Assembly (NCBI RefSeq): GCF_036625195.1 | Contig: NZ_JAZKUG010000001.1 | Span: forward strand, 3,410,001 to 3,474,000 | Length of the DNA: 64,000 nucleotides | Reading direction: 5' to 3' | From: Accumulibacter sp. | GTDB taxonomy: Bacteria; Pseudomonadota; Gammaproteobacteria; Burkholderiales; Rhodocyclaceae | Part shown: positions 11,031-17,857 of the stretch, piece by piece | How positions within the stretch are numbered: the stretch's first letter is position 1 | How the letters are laid out: each line of letters opens with the position of its first letter | Translations under genes and position numbers: made by a program | The notes under the pieces: model-generated | Seen by the model: the letters and a program-made list of their open reading frames with translations, nothing else | What the model was told of the DNA's origin: nothing | Databases searched by the model: none

Positions 11031-11552
11031 CTAGCCTTCGGCGTAGCGCACCCGCTGCCGCGGCTTGCTCGGGTGCGTCAGGTGGTCGAGCGGCAAGGCG
11101 TGCGTCTGCTTGACGGTCTGCAGCGCGATGCTCGTCCGCAGGCGACCGACTCCCGGCAGGCCCAGCAGGCGTTTCATCGTCAGTTCGGCGAAGGCGGCCA
11201 GATCGGGAACGACGATGCGCAGCATGTAGTCGGCGTCACCGCTGACGGAATGGCATTCGAGCACTTCGGGAATCGCTGCAACCGCATCCTCAAAGGCTTC
11301 GCAGGCCGATTCGCCAGTCGGCTCGAGCATCACCTGCGCGAAGGCCGTGATCGACAGGCCGAGCGCGCCAGGGGCCAGGAGGGCGACGTAACCGGCAATG
11401 ACCCCGTCCTCCTCGAGGCGCTGGATGCGGCGGCTGATCTGCGAGGGCGAGAGCTTGATCTGTTCGCCGAGGGTCGCGTTGGTGGCGTTCCCTTTTCGCT
11501 GCAATGCATCAAGCAGTGCGAGGTCGTAACGATCTATGGTGATTTTTGACAT
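11031..11552 (-). CDS. Lrp/AsnC-family transcriptional regulator
   Basis: A 173-residue regulator with the Lrp layout. An N-terminal helix-turn-helix (about residues 5-60, ITIDRYDLALLDALQRKG and LSPSQISRRIQRLEEDGVI) is followed by the ligand-sensing RAM domain with CHSVSGDADYMLRIVVPDLA. Such proteins bind DNA as oligomers and respond to amino acids. I chose the ATG at 11552; the upstream in-frame ATG at 11615 would add an unusual 21-residue extension. It is a single-gene unit convergent with udg. Its target cannot be told from the context; an autoregulatory site may lie in the AT-richer 11553-11620 region. Confidence 0.92.
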   Translation of the reverse strand: MSKITIDRYDLALLDALQRKGNATNATLGEQIKLSPSQISRRIQRLEEDGVIAGYVALLAPGALGLSITAFAQVMLEPTGESACEAFEDAVAAIPEVLECHSVSGDADYMLRIVVPDLAAFAELTMKRLLGLPGVGRLRTSIALQTVKQTHALPLDHLTHPSKPRQRVRYAEG

Positions 11553-11685
11553 GAAATCGGCCTTGTGTGCACGAAACATGCGCAGTATAGGGCAAACATG
11601 CTTTACTGCAAGCACCGGGTCCGCCTGCCGATGCCTTCCTCGAACGTTGCGCAGCGGCAGCCGGTCCCTCGCGGAACGTCCGCTC

Positions 11686-11830
11686 AGAGGTTGTGAATAA
11701 ATCTACTGCGCGACCGATCTGCGGCGTTGCTCACTCGCTCACTCCTCGCCTATCCATCTGATATGTCTCGTCGTTCGCTCGCTCGCGCCTGGCATCTCGG
11801 CCTGCTCGCGACGATTTCTTCACAACCTCT
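11686..11830. repeat. MITE-like 145-bp element with terminal inverted repeats
   Basis: AGAGGTTGTGAA at 11686-11697 is repeated in inverse as TTCACAACCTCT at 11819-11830. After one mismatch the match continues with AAATC, so the arms are 18 bases long with 17 matching. The 109-bp interior has no coding potential and several short direct repeats (CGCTCACTC, GCTCGCTCGC). The right end touches the stop codon of lplT (11830-11832), so the element may also act at the 3' end of that message. Small size, terminal repeats and lack of genes fit a miniature non-autonomous element; no target-site duplication could be confirmed. Confidence 0.55.
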
Positions 11831-13092
11831 CAGTGCTTGCCGTCGTCGAGATGGATGACGTCGTCGCGCAGGCGCTGGTTCGCCTCATGCCGCCGCTTGA
11901 CGAGCCACATCGCAGCGCTGACGAAGAGGCCGAAAAGCGTGATCACGAGATAGATCGACCACTGCGCGCGGATCATCAGGAAGTAGAGGCCGGTCATTGC
12001 CAGGATCGACAGGTTTTCGTTGAAATTCTGCACGGCGATCGAGTGTCCCGCACCCATCAGGATGTGGCCGCGGTGCTGCAGCAGTGCATTCATCGGCACG
12101 ACGAAAAAGCCGGAGAGCGCACCGATCAGGACCAGGAGGGGAACGGCCAGCCAGGTATGCTGGACGAAGTTCATGATCAGGACGATGCCGCCCATGGCGA
12201 TGCCGAGCGGGATGACGCGCACCGATTTGCGCAGCGTGATCATCCGCGCCGCACCGATTGCGCCGAGCGCCACGCCGATGGCGACGACGCCCTGCAGCAT
12301 GCTGGATTTCGACAGGTCGAGTTGCAGCGCCGTCTCGGCCCAGCTGATGACGATGAACTGGAGCGTGGCGCCGGCACCCCAGAACAGGGTCGTCACGGCC
12401 AGTGAAACCTGTCCCAGGCGGTCGCGCCAGAGAAGGATCAGGCAGTGGTTGAACTCGCGCAGCAGGTACCATGGGTTCTTGTGCAGTGTCCGGTGGTCGA
12501 CACCGGTATCGGGGACACGCAGATTGAACAGGGCGGCGAGCAGGTAGAAGCCGGCGACGAAGCAGAGCGCCATCTCGCTGACGGTATCGACGCCGGTATC
12601 GATCAACGGCAGTTCCCAGCCGAGCAAGCGGTGCGCGACGTCGGGCTGGATCAGCATGCCGCCGACGACGACACCGAGAATGATCGCCCCGACCGTCAGC
12701 CCCTCGATCCAACCGTTGGCAACCACCAGCAGGCGGTGCGGCAGGTACTCGGTGAGGATACCGTACTTGGCGGGCGAGTAGGCGGCGGCGCCAAGGCCGA
12801 CGACCGCGTAGGCGACGAGGGGATGCACGTCCCAGTACATCATCGCGCAGCCCAGGATCTTGATGCCGTTGCTGATGAACATCACGCGCCATTTGGCCAT
12901 CGAGTCGGCAAATGCGCCGACGAACGCGGCCAGGGCGACGTAGGAAACGGTGAAGAAGGTTTTCAGCAGGGGTTCGTAGGCAGCCGGCGCGTGCATCTCG
13001 CGCAGCGCGGCAATGGCAACGATCAGCAGCGCGTTGTCGGCGAGAGCCGAGAAGAACTGCGCTGCCATGATGATGTAAAAACCGAGAGGCAT
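11830..13092 (-). CDS. lplT: Lysophospholipid transporter LplT (MFS)
   Basis: An inner-membrane major facilitator protein of 420 residues with about 12 membrane segments. It flips lysophosphatidylethanolamine inward for reacylation. The N-terminal block FFSALADNALLIVAIAALRE and YSPAKYGILTEYLPHRLL closely match the LplT family. In E. coli lplT lies beside aas, the acyltransferase; no aas is present here, so the acyl transfer step must be encoded elsewhere. It is divergent from the LysR gene at 13276, with a 183-bp shared control region. Its 3' end abuts a MITE-like element. Confidence 0.92.
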   Translation of the reverse strand: MPLGFYIIMAAQFFSALADNALLIVAIAALREMHAPAAYEPLLKTFFTVSYVALAAFVGAFADSMAKWRVMFISNGIKILGCAMMYWDVHPLVAYAVVGLGAAAYSPAKYGILTEYLPHRLLVVANGWIEGLTVGAIILGVVVGGMLIQPDVAHRLLGWELPLIDTGVDTVSEMALCFVAGFYLLAALFNLRVPDTGVDHRTLHKNPWYLLREFNHCLILLWRDRLGQVSLAVTTLFWGAGATLQFIVISWAETALQLDLSKSSMLQGVVAIGVALGAIGAARMITLRKSVRVIPLGIAMGGIVLIMNFVQHTWLAVPLLVLIGALSGFFVVPMNALLQHRGHILMGAGHSIAVQNFNENLSILAMTGLYFLMIRAQWSIYLVITLFGLFVSAAMWLVKRRHEANQRLRDDVIHLDDGKH

Positions 13093-13275
13093 CAGATATT
13101 ATTAATGCAGCTGTTCCGCGTGTGGGGGCCTTATACCACGAACGGCGGCATTTTGTCGTTTTGTGCGCGGCGACGCTGCAACTTGCGGCGTCGCTTGCCG
13201 GACGGACGGCCTGCGCGCTGGCTGGCAGGGCGGTTTTGTGGTTGAATTCGGGCTGCAGCAGAAAGGGGGATAAGG

Positions 13276-14178
13276 GTGGCTGATCGTCGATTGCAGGTGT
13301 TCCACGCGGTGGCGAAGCATCTTTCCTTTACCAAGGCGGGCGAGGCCTTGCACATGACGCAGCCGGCCGTCACCTTCCAGATCAAGCAACTGGAAGAACG
13401 CTTCAATACCCGCCTCTTCGAACGGGGCGGAGCCCGCGTCTCGCTGACAGCGGCAGGTGAGGTCGTCCTCGATTACGCCGAACGGATTCTCGGCCTGTCG
13501 AACGAGCTCGACATCCGCATCGCCGAAATGACCGGGCAGATGAGCGGCAGCCTGTTGGTCGGTGCGAGCACGACGATCGCCGAGTTCATGCTGCCGCCAA
13601 TCCTCGGCGAGTTCAACGTCCGCTATCCGCAGGTCCGCGCGCGCCTGACGGTGGCCAACTCGGACGCGATCAACAATGCGGTGGCCGCGCATACACTCGA
13701 CATCGGGCTGATCGAGTCGAAGACCTCGCATCCCGCCCTGCAATGCGAGGTCTGTGGCGACGATGAACTGCAGGTGGTCTGCACACCGGCGCACCCACTG
13801 GCCAGTCGAACCGAGGTCGATGCGCGCACTCTGCTGGCGCATGACTTCATCGCCCGCGAACCGGGTTCGGGAACGCGCGAGGTCACCGACGACTACCTGC
13901 GCGCCTGCGGCATCGACCCCGGCAAGCTGAAGACGCTGATGGAGCTGACCAGCCCGGAAGCACTCAAAGGTGTCGTCGCCACCGGCCTCGGTTGCTCGAT
14001 CCTCTCGCGCGCCAGCTTCGAAAAGGAACGGCAACTCGGCAGTCTCGTCGCCATACCGTTGCGGCCGCCGTTACGGCGGACCCTGTCGCTGGTCTACCCG
14101 AAAGAGCGCTTCCGTTCCCGGGTCGTGCTGACCTTCGTCGACTTTGCCAAGGCGAAGCTGCACGAGCTGACGGCCTGA
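13276..14178 (+). CDS. LysR-family transcriptional regulator
   Basis: A 300-residue LysR protein: winged helix-turn-helix at about residues 1-60 (VAKHLSFTKAGEALHMTQPAVTFQIKQLEERF), then a periplasmic-binding-protein-like effector domain. The GTG start follows an AAGGGGG ribosome site. Its stop overlaps the ATG of alr (TGATG-type overlap at 14178), so the regulator and alanine racemase are probably translated together, an unusual pairing. It is divergent from lplT, and LysR proteins often control a divergent neighbour, so lplT is a possible target. The effector is unknown. Confidence 0.92.
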   Translation: MADRRLQVFHAVAKHLSFTKAGEALHMTQPAVTFQIKQLEERFNTRLFERGGARVSLTAAGEVVLDYAERILGLSNELDIRIAEMTGQMSGSLLVGASTTIAEFMLPPILGEFNVRYPQVRARLTVANSDAINNAVAAHTLDIGLIESKTSHPALQCEVCGDDELQVVCTPAHPLASRTEVDARTLLAHDFIAREPGSGTREVTDDYLRACGIDPGKLKTLMELTSPEALKGVVATGLGCSILSRASFEKERQLGSLVAIPLRPPLRRTLSLVYPKERFRSRVVLTFVDFAKAKLHELTA

Positions 14179-15341
14179 TGCCGCGCCCGATCCAGGCCGA
14201 CGTCGATCTGGCGGCGCTGCGGCACAACTATCTGCTCGCCCGCCGCCGCGCTGCCCGGGGTGGCACCGCTGCGCGGGCCTGGGCGGTGGTCAAGGCGAAC
14301 GCCTACGGCCATGGGTTGCTGCGTGCCGCGACGGCGCTCGGCGATGTTGCGGACGGCTTTGCCCTGCTCGACATCGACGAGGCGGTGCGCCTGCGTCAGG
14401 TGGGGATTCGCCAGCCGATCCTCCTGCTCGAAGGCTTCTTCACTGCCGCCGACCTGGCGGTCTGCAGCGAGCACGGGTTGAGCGTCGTCATTCACTGCCT
14501 CGACCAGTTGCAGATGCTGCGGCAGGCACGATTGCCGCGCTGCCCGCCGATCCATCTCAAGCTGAACAGCGGCATGAACCGGCTCGGGCTGGTGGCGCGC
14601 CAGCTGCCGGCGGCGCGGGAGCACCTGGCCGCGTTGGCGTGCGCTGGCGGCGCCGGTGAGCTGACCCTGATGACGCATTTCGCCGAGGCCGACGCCGACG
14701 GCGGGGAGGCGTGCATCCGCTGGCAGCTCGAGCGTTTTGCCCGCATGCTCGACGACTGGCCGCAGGCCGCCGCCTTGCCGGTCTCGCTCGCCAACTCGGC
14801 AGCCATCCTGCGCTACCCGGCCACCGCTCGCGACTGGGTCCGCCCCGGAATCATGCTCTATGGCGGCAGCCCCTTCGCTACCGAGGATGCGGCAAGCCTC
14901 GGTCTGCGGCCGGTGATGACGCTGCGCAGCACGATTCTGGCGCTGCAGGAGATCGCTGCCGGCGAGCGCGTCGGCTATGGCGGCACCTTTGTCGCCACGC
15001 GACCGACCCGCGTCGGCATCGTTGCCTGCGGTTATGCCGACGGTTATCCGCGGCATGCGCCGGGGGGGACGCCGATCGTCGTCGGCGGACAGCGGACGCA
15101 GACGCTTGGGCGGGTGTCGATGGACATGCTGGCCTGCGATTTGACCGATCTGCCGGCTGCCGGGGTCGGCAGCCCGGTGGTGCTGTGGGGTGAGGGCATG
15201 CCGGCCGACGAGGTCGCGACGGCAGCCGGCACGATCAGTTACGAGCTGTTCTGCGCACTGGCCCGGCGTGTGCCGGTGCGCAGCGTTGGTGAGGTGGCGC
15301 AGGAGTCATCGCGAGCGGGCCGAGCGGAAGGGCGCGAGTGA
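14178..15341 (+). CDS. alr: Alanine racemase
   Basis: This PLP enzyme converts L-alanine to D-alanine for peptidoglycan. The 387-residue protein has the N-terminal barrel with the PLP lysine in VVKANAYGHG (about Lys39) and the catalytic tyrosine in GYGGTF (about Tyr267). The C-terminal blocks GYADGYPRHAP and LGRVSMDMLACDLTD are family-typical. The ATG overlaps the stop of the upstream LysR gene. radA follows within 100 bp, and lplT is close by; lplT-alr-radA proximity is seen in other betaproteobacteria (from general knowledge, not checked). Confidence 0.96.
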   Translation: MPRPIQADVDLAALRHNYLLARRRAARGGTAARAWAVVKANAYGHGLLRAATALGDVADGFALLDIDEAVRLRQVGIRQPILLLEGFFTAADLAVCSEHGLSVVIHCLDQLQMLRQARLPRCPPIHLKLNSGMNRLGLVARQLPAAREHLAALACAGGAGELTLMTHFAEADADGGEACIRWQLERFARMLDDWPQAAALPVSLANSAAILRYPATARDWVRPGIMLYGGSPFATEDAASLGLRPVMTLRSTILALQEIAAGERVGYGGTFVATRPTRVGIVACGYADGYPRHAPGGTPIVVGGQRTQTLGRVSMDMLACDLTDLPAAGVGSPVVLWGEGMPADEVATAAGTISYELFCALARRVPVRSVGEVAQESSRAGRAEGRE

Positions 15342-15438
15342 GCGAACGACGAAACCTGTCGCATCGATGGCCGAGAAGTCAGCGCCTGGGCAAGGCGGCA
15401 GACCGGTCACGCAGTGGACCGGGGCGCGATCTCCGTCC

Positions 15439-16821
15439 ATGACACGCGCCGGCGGCACGCAGCAGAAGAGCCAGTTTTGCTGCAACGAGTGCGGCAGCAG
15501 CGTTGCCAAGTGGCAGGGCCAGTGCCCGGGTTGCGGGCGGTGGAACACGCTCGTCGAGACCATCGCCAGCGCTGCCCCGCTTGCCGGACAGCGGCGATTC
15601 GTCGGGCTGGCGGGCCGCGGCGAGGTGCAGACGCTGGCCGACATCGAGGCACACGAAGAGGAACGGCTGCCCACCGGCATCGGTGAGTTCGACCGCGTCC
15701 TCGGTGGCGGGCTGGTCCGCGGTGGGGTCATCCTGATCGGTGGCGATCCGGGAATCGGCAAGAGCACCCTGCTGCTGCAGGCACTCGCCGGTCTGGCGGC
15801 GACGGAGGACGTTCTCTACGTCAGTGGCGAGGAGTCGGGACAGCAGATCGCCCTGCGCGCGCGGCGGCTGTCACTGGCTACCGGCACGCTGCGGCTGCTG
15901 GCCGAGATCAACCTCGAACGGATCCTGGCGACCCTGCAGTCGGCGCCGCCGCGCGTGGCGGTGATCGACTCGATCCAGACGCTTTGGTCGGAGCAGCTGA
16001 CTTCCGCACCGGGTTCGGTTGCACAGGTACGCGAATGCGCCGCGCAACTGACCCGGCTGGCCAAACAGACCGGGATCACGGTGATCCTCGTCGGGCATGT
16101 GACCAAGGAAGGCGCCATTGCCGGGCCACGCGTGCTCGAGCACATCGTCGACAGCGTGCTCTACTTCGAGGGCGACACCCATTCGAGCTTCCGCCTGATC
16201 CGTGCGGTCAAGAATCGCTACGGCGCGGTCAACGAGATCGGTGTCTTCGCGATGACCGATCGCGGCCTGAAGGCGGTGAGCAACCCGTCGGCGATCTTTC
16301 TCTCGCAGCACGGATCCGAGGTCGCCGGATCCTGCGTGCTGGTCACCCAGGAAGGCACGCGGCCGCTTCTGGTCGAGGTGCAGGCGCTGGTCGACCAGGC
16401 GCACGGCAACCCGCGGCGGCTGACGGTCGGACTCGATGCGCAGCGGCTGTCGATGCTGCTGGCCGTTCTCCATCGCCATGCCGGCATCGTCTGCTTTGAT
16501 CAGGACGTTTTCGTCAACGCCGTCGGCGGCGTCCGCATCAGCGAACCGGCGGCCGATCTCGCCGTTCTTCTGGCAATCATTTCCTCATTGAAGAACAGGG
16601 CGTTGCCGGAGAAACTCGTGGTCTTCGGCGAGGTGGGCCTGGCGGGCGAGATCCGGCCGGCGCCGCGCGGTCAGGAACGGCTGCGTGAGGCGGCGAAACT
16701 CGGCTTCACGCGTGCCCTGGTCCCCGAGGCGAACCGGCCACGCCAGGCAATCGCCGGCCTCGAGGTGATGCCCGTGCGGCGGGTCGAGGAAGCGGCGCGG
16801 CGACTGCGTGAACTCGATTGA
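15439..16821 (+). CDS. radA: DNA repair protein RadA
   Basis: RadA is a RecA-like ATPase that promotes branch migration during recombination. The 460-residue product equals E. coli RadA in length. It has a zinc finger (Cys 15, 18, 29, 32 in CNECGSSVAKWQGQCPGC), Walker A GGDPGIGKST at about 101-110, and the RadA-specific KNRYGAVNEIG motif. A C-terminal Lon-protease-like domain (VGLAGEIRPAPRGQERL region) follows. I chose the ATG at 15439 since it gives the usual distance to the zinc finger; an in-frame ATG at 15367 would add 24 residues. It is probably transcribed with alr. Confidence 0.96.
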   Translation: MTRAGGTQQKSQFCCNECGSSVAKWQGQCPGCGRWNTLVETIASAAPLAGQRRFVGLAGRGEVQTLADIEAHEEERLPTGIGEFDRVLGGGLVRGGVILIGGDPGIGKSTLLLQALAGLAATEDVLYVSGEESGQQIALRARRLSLATGTLRLLAEINLERILATLQSAPPRVAVIDSIQTLWSEQLTSAPGSVAQVRECAAQLTRLAKQTGITVILVGHVTKEGAIAGPRVLEHIVDSVLYFEGDTHSSFRLIRAVKNRYGAVNEIGVFAMTDRGLKAVSNPSAIFLSQHGSEVAGSCVLVTQEGTRPLLVEVQALVDQAHGNPRRLTVGLDAQRLSMLLAVLHRHAGIVCFDQDVFVNAVGGVRISEPAADLAVLLAIISSLKNRALPEKLVVFGEVGLAGEIRPAPRGQERLREAAKLGFTRALVPEANRPRQAIAGLEVMPVRRVEEAARRLRELD

Positions 16822-16851
16822 GTCGTCGCCGGAGACGAGTGCCGCCGTCCG

Positions 16852-16877
16852 CTGCGGCCAACGCGCGTTTGCCGCAG
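16852..16877. terminator. Hairpin between convergent radA and the PEP-CTERM gene
   Basis: CTGCGGCCAAC (16852-16862) pairs with GTTTGCCGCAG (16867-16877) around a GCGC loop with a single mismatch. It fills most of the 58-bp gap between two convergent stop codons, so it could end both messages, although no T-run is present. Confidence 0.5.
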
Positions 16878-16879
16878 GA

Positions 16880-17446
16880 TCAGCGGCGGCGGTAGAACAG
16901 GCCGGCGCCGACGAGGCCGAGCGCGACCAGCGCGAGCCCGTTCGGTTCCGGAATCGAGATCGCGAACGGATTGTTCGCAGACAGCATGATGTTGCCGGGG
17001 GCACAGCAGGGATTGCCCGCCTGGCTCACGACCATGCGCAGCGTCCAGTCACCGCCAGCGTCGAACAGCGGCGCGAAGTCGAAGTCGAGGTCGCGCGCTT
17101 GCCACTGCCCTGGCATGTTCTTGGCAAGATAGCGGGTACTGCCGACGGTCGTTCCGTTGAGCTCGAAGCTGAACTCGAGCGGCTCGTTGAGGTTGTTCGA
17201 GAACCAGGGGGAGGGGGGCATCAGGTTGAGCGTGAGCTGCAGCGAACTGACCTCCGTCAGCCACGGAACCGAGAAGGACTGGCTGGCAGCCTGGCCGACC
17301 AGGTAATAACTGCCATTGTCGCCGCCCGAGCCCGGCGCCGTGAACAACCCGCTGTAGCTCAGCCCCGCCGATGCCGGCGCCGCCGACAACAGGGCGGAAG
17401 CGAGAAGCGATATGCTGCATGTGCTGTGCCACCACTTGCTGACCAT
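16880..17446 (-). CDS. Exported PEP-CTERM sorting-domain protein
   Basis: A 188-residue secreted protein. It starts with a signal peptide (about residues 1-27, cleavage near PASAG) and has a Gly/Asn/Trp-rich beta-type body with FELNGTTVGSTRYL. It ends in the PEP-CTERM tripartite signal: IPEPNG, a hydrophobic segment (LALVALGLVGAGLF) and YRRR. Such proteins are cut by exosortases and are thought to be attached to or released with exopolysaccharide. The exosortase XrtB is encoded 27 kb away (44232), and this protein is a plausible substrate. The ATG at 17446 follows GGGAGGA. The function of the body domain is unknown. Confidence 0.88.
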   Translation of the reverse strand: MVSKWWHSTCSISLLASALLSAAPASAGLSYSGLFTAPGSGGDNGSYYLVGQAASQSFSVPWLTEVSSLQLTLNLMPPSPWFSNNLNEPLEFSFELNGTTVGSTRYLAKNMPGQWQARDLDFDFAPLFDAGGDWTLRMVVSQAGNPCCAPGNIMLSANNPFAISIPEPNGLALVALGLVGAGLFYRRR

Positions 17447-17857
17447 GACCCATCCTCCCGCCCATGTCCGCCAGACCAACGCATCCCGCGGACGGTCCGT
17501 GTCGCTTGTCCCGACCGGCGCACTGCCGGCAGCGATCTCGGCGACGTTTCGTCCACTCCCGCCCGGCTCCGGAGCCCGCGGCAGGAACCCCCTCCTGCGC
17601 GACCCCATTTGCCAGAATCCCGGAATCATTGTAGCAGGCAGAAGGGTCGCCCGTGACGCAATCGCGCGACTGAACTCGAGTATCCTCGAACGGTCTGAGC
17701 GGGTTCTTCCGTTTGGCGCGGTGGCCCGGAGGCCCGGCCTTGCCAAGGCCGTCGCTGTTGCCGGGAGCAGGCGGAGAGCGGCGCGTGCGCAAGGAACCCG
17801 TCGCCCACTCGCCAGCCGCTCGCCGCAGCCTCAGGGTTGCCCGAAACGAATCGTGTC
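17447..17857. other. Intergenic region between PEP-CTERM gene and permease gene
   Basis: This 411-bp divergent gap holds no convincing gene. On the minus strand a TACAAT box lies at 17633-17628 and could be a -10 for the PEP-CTERM gene with a leader of about 180 bases, but no good -35 accompanies it. On the plus strand nothing recognisable precedes the permease start. I looked for the sigma-54 pattern often found near PEP-CTERM genes and saw none that fits. Confidence 0.4.

Noticed and set aside
15367..15438. Earlier ATG for radA
   Set aside because: It would add 24 residues before the zinc finger, unlike typical RadA, although it cannot be excluded.
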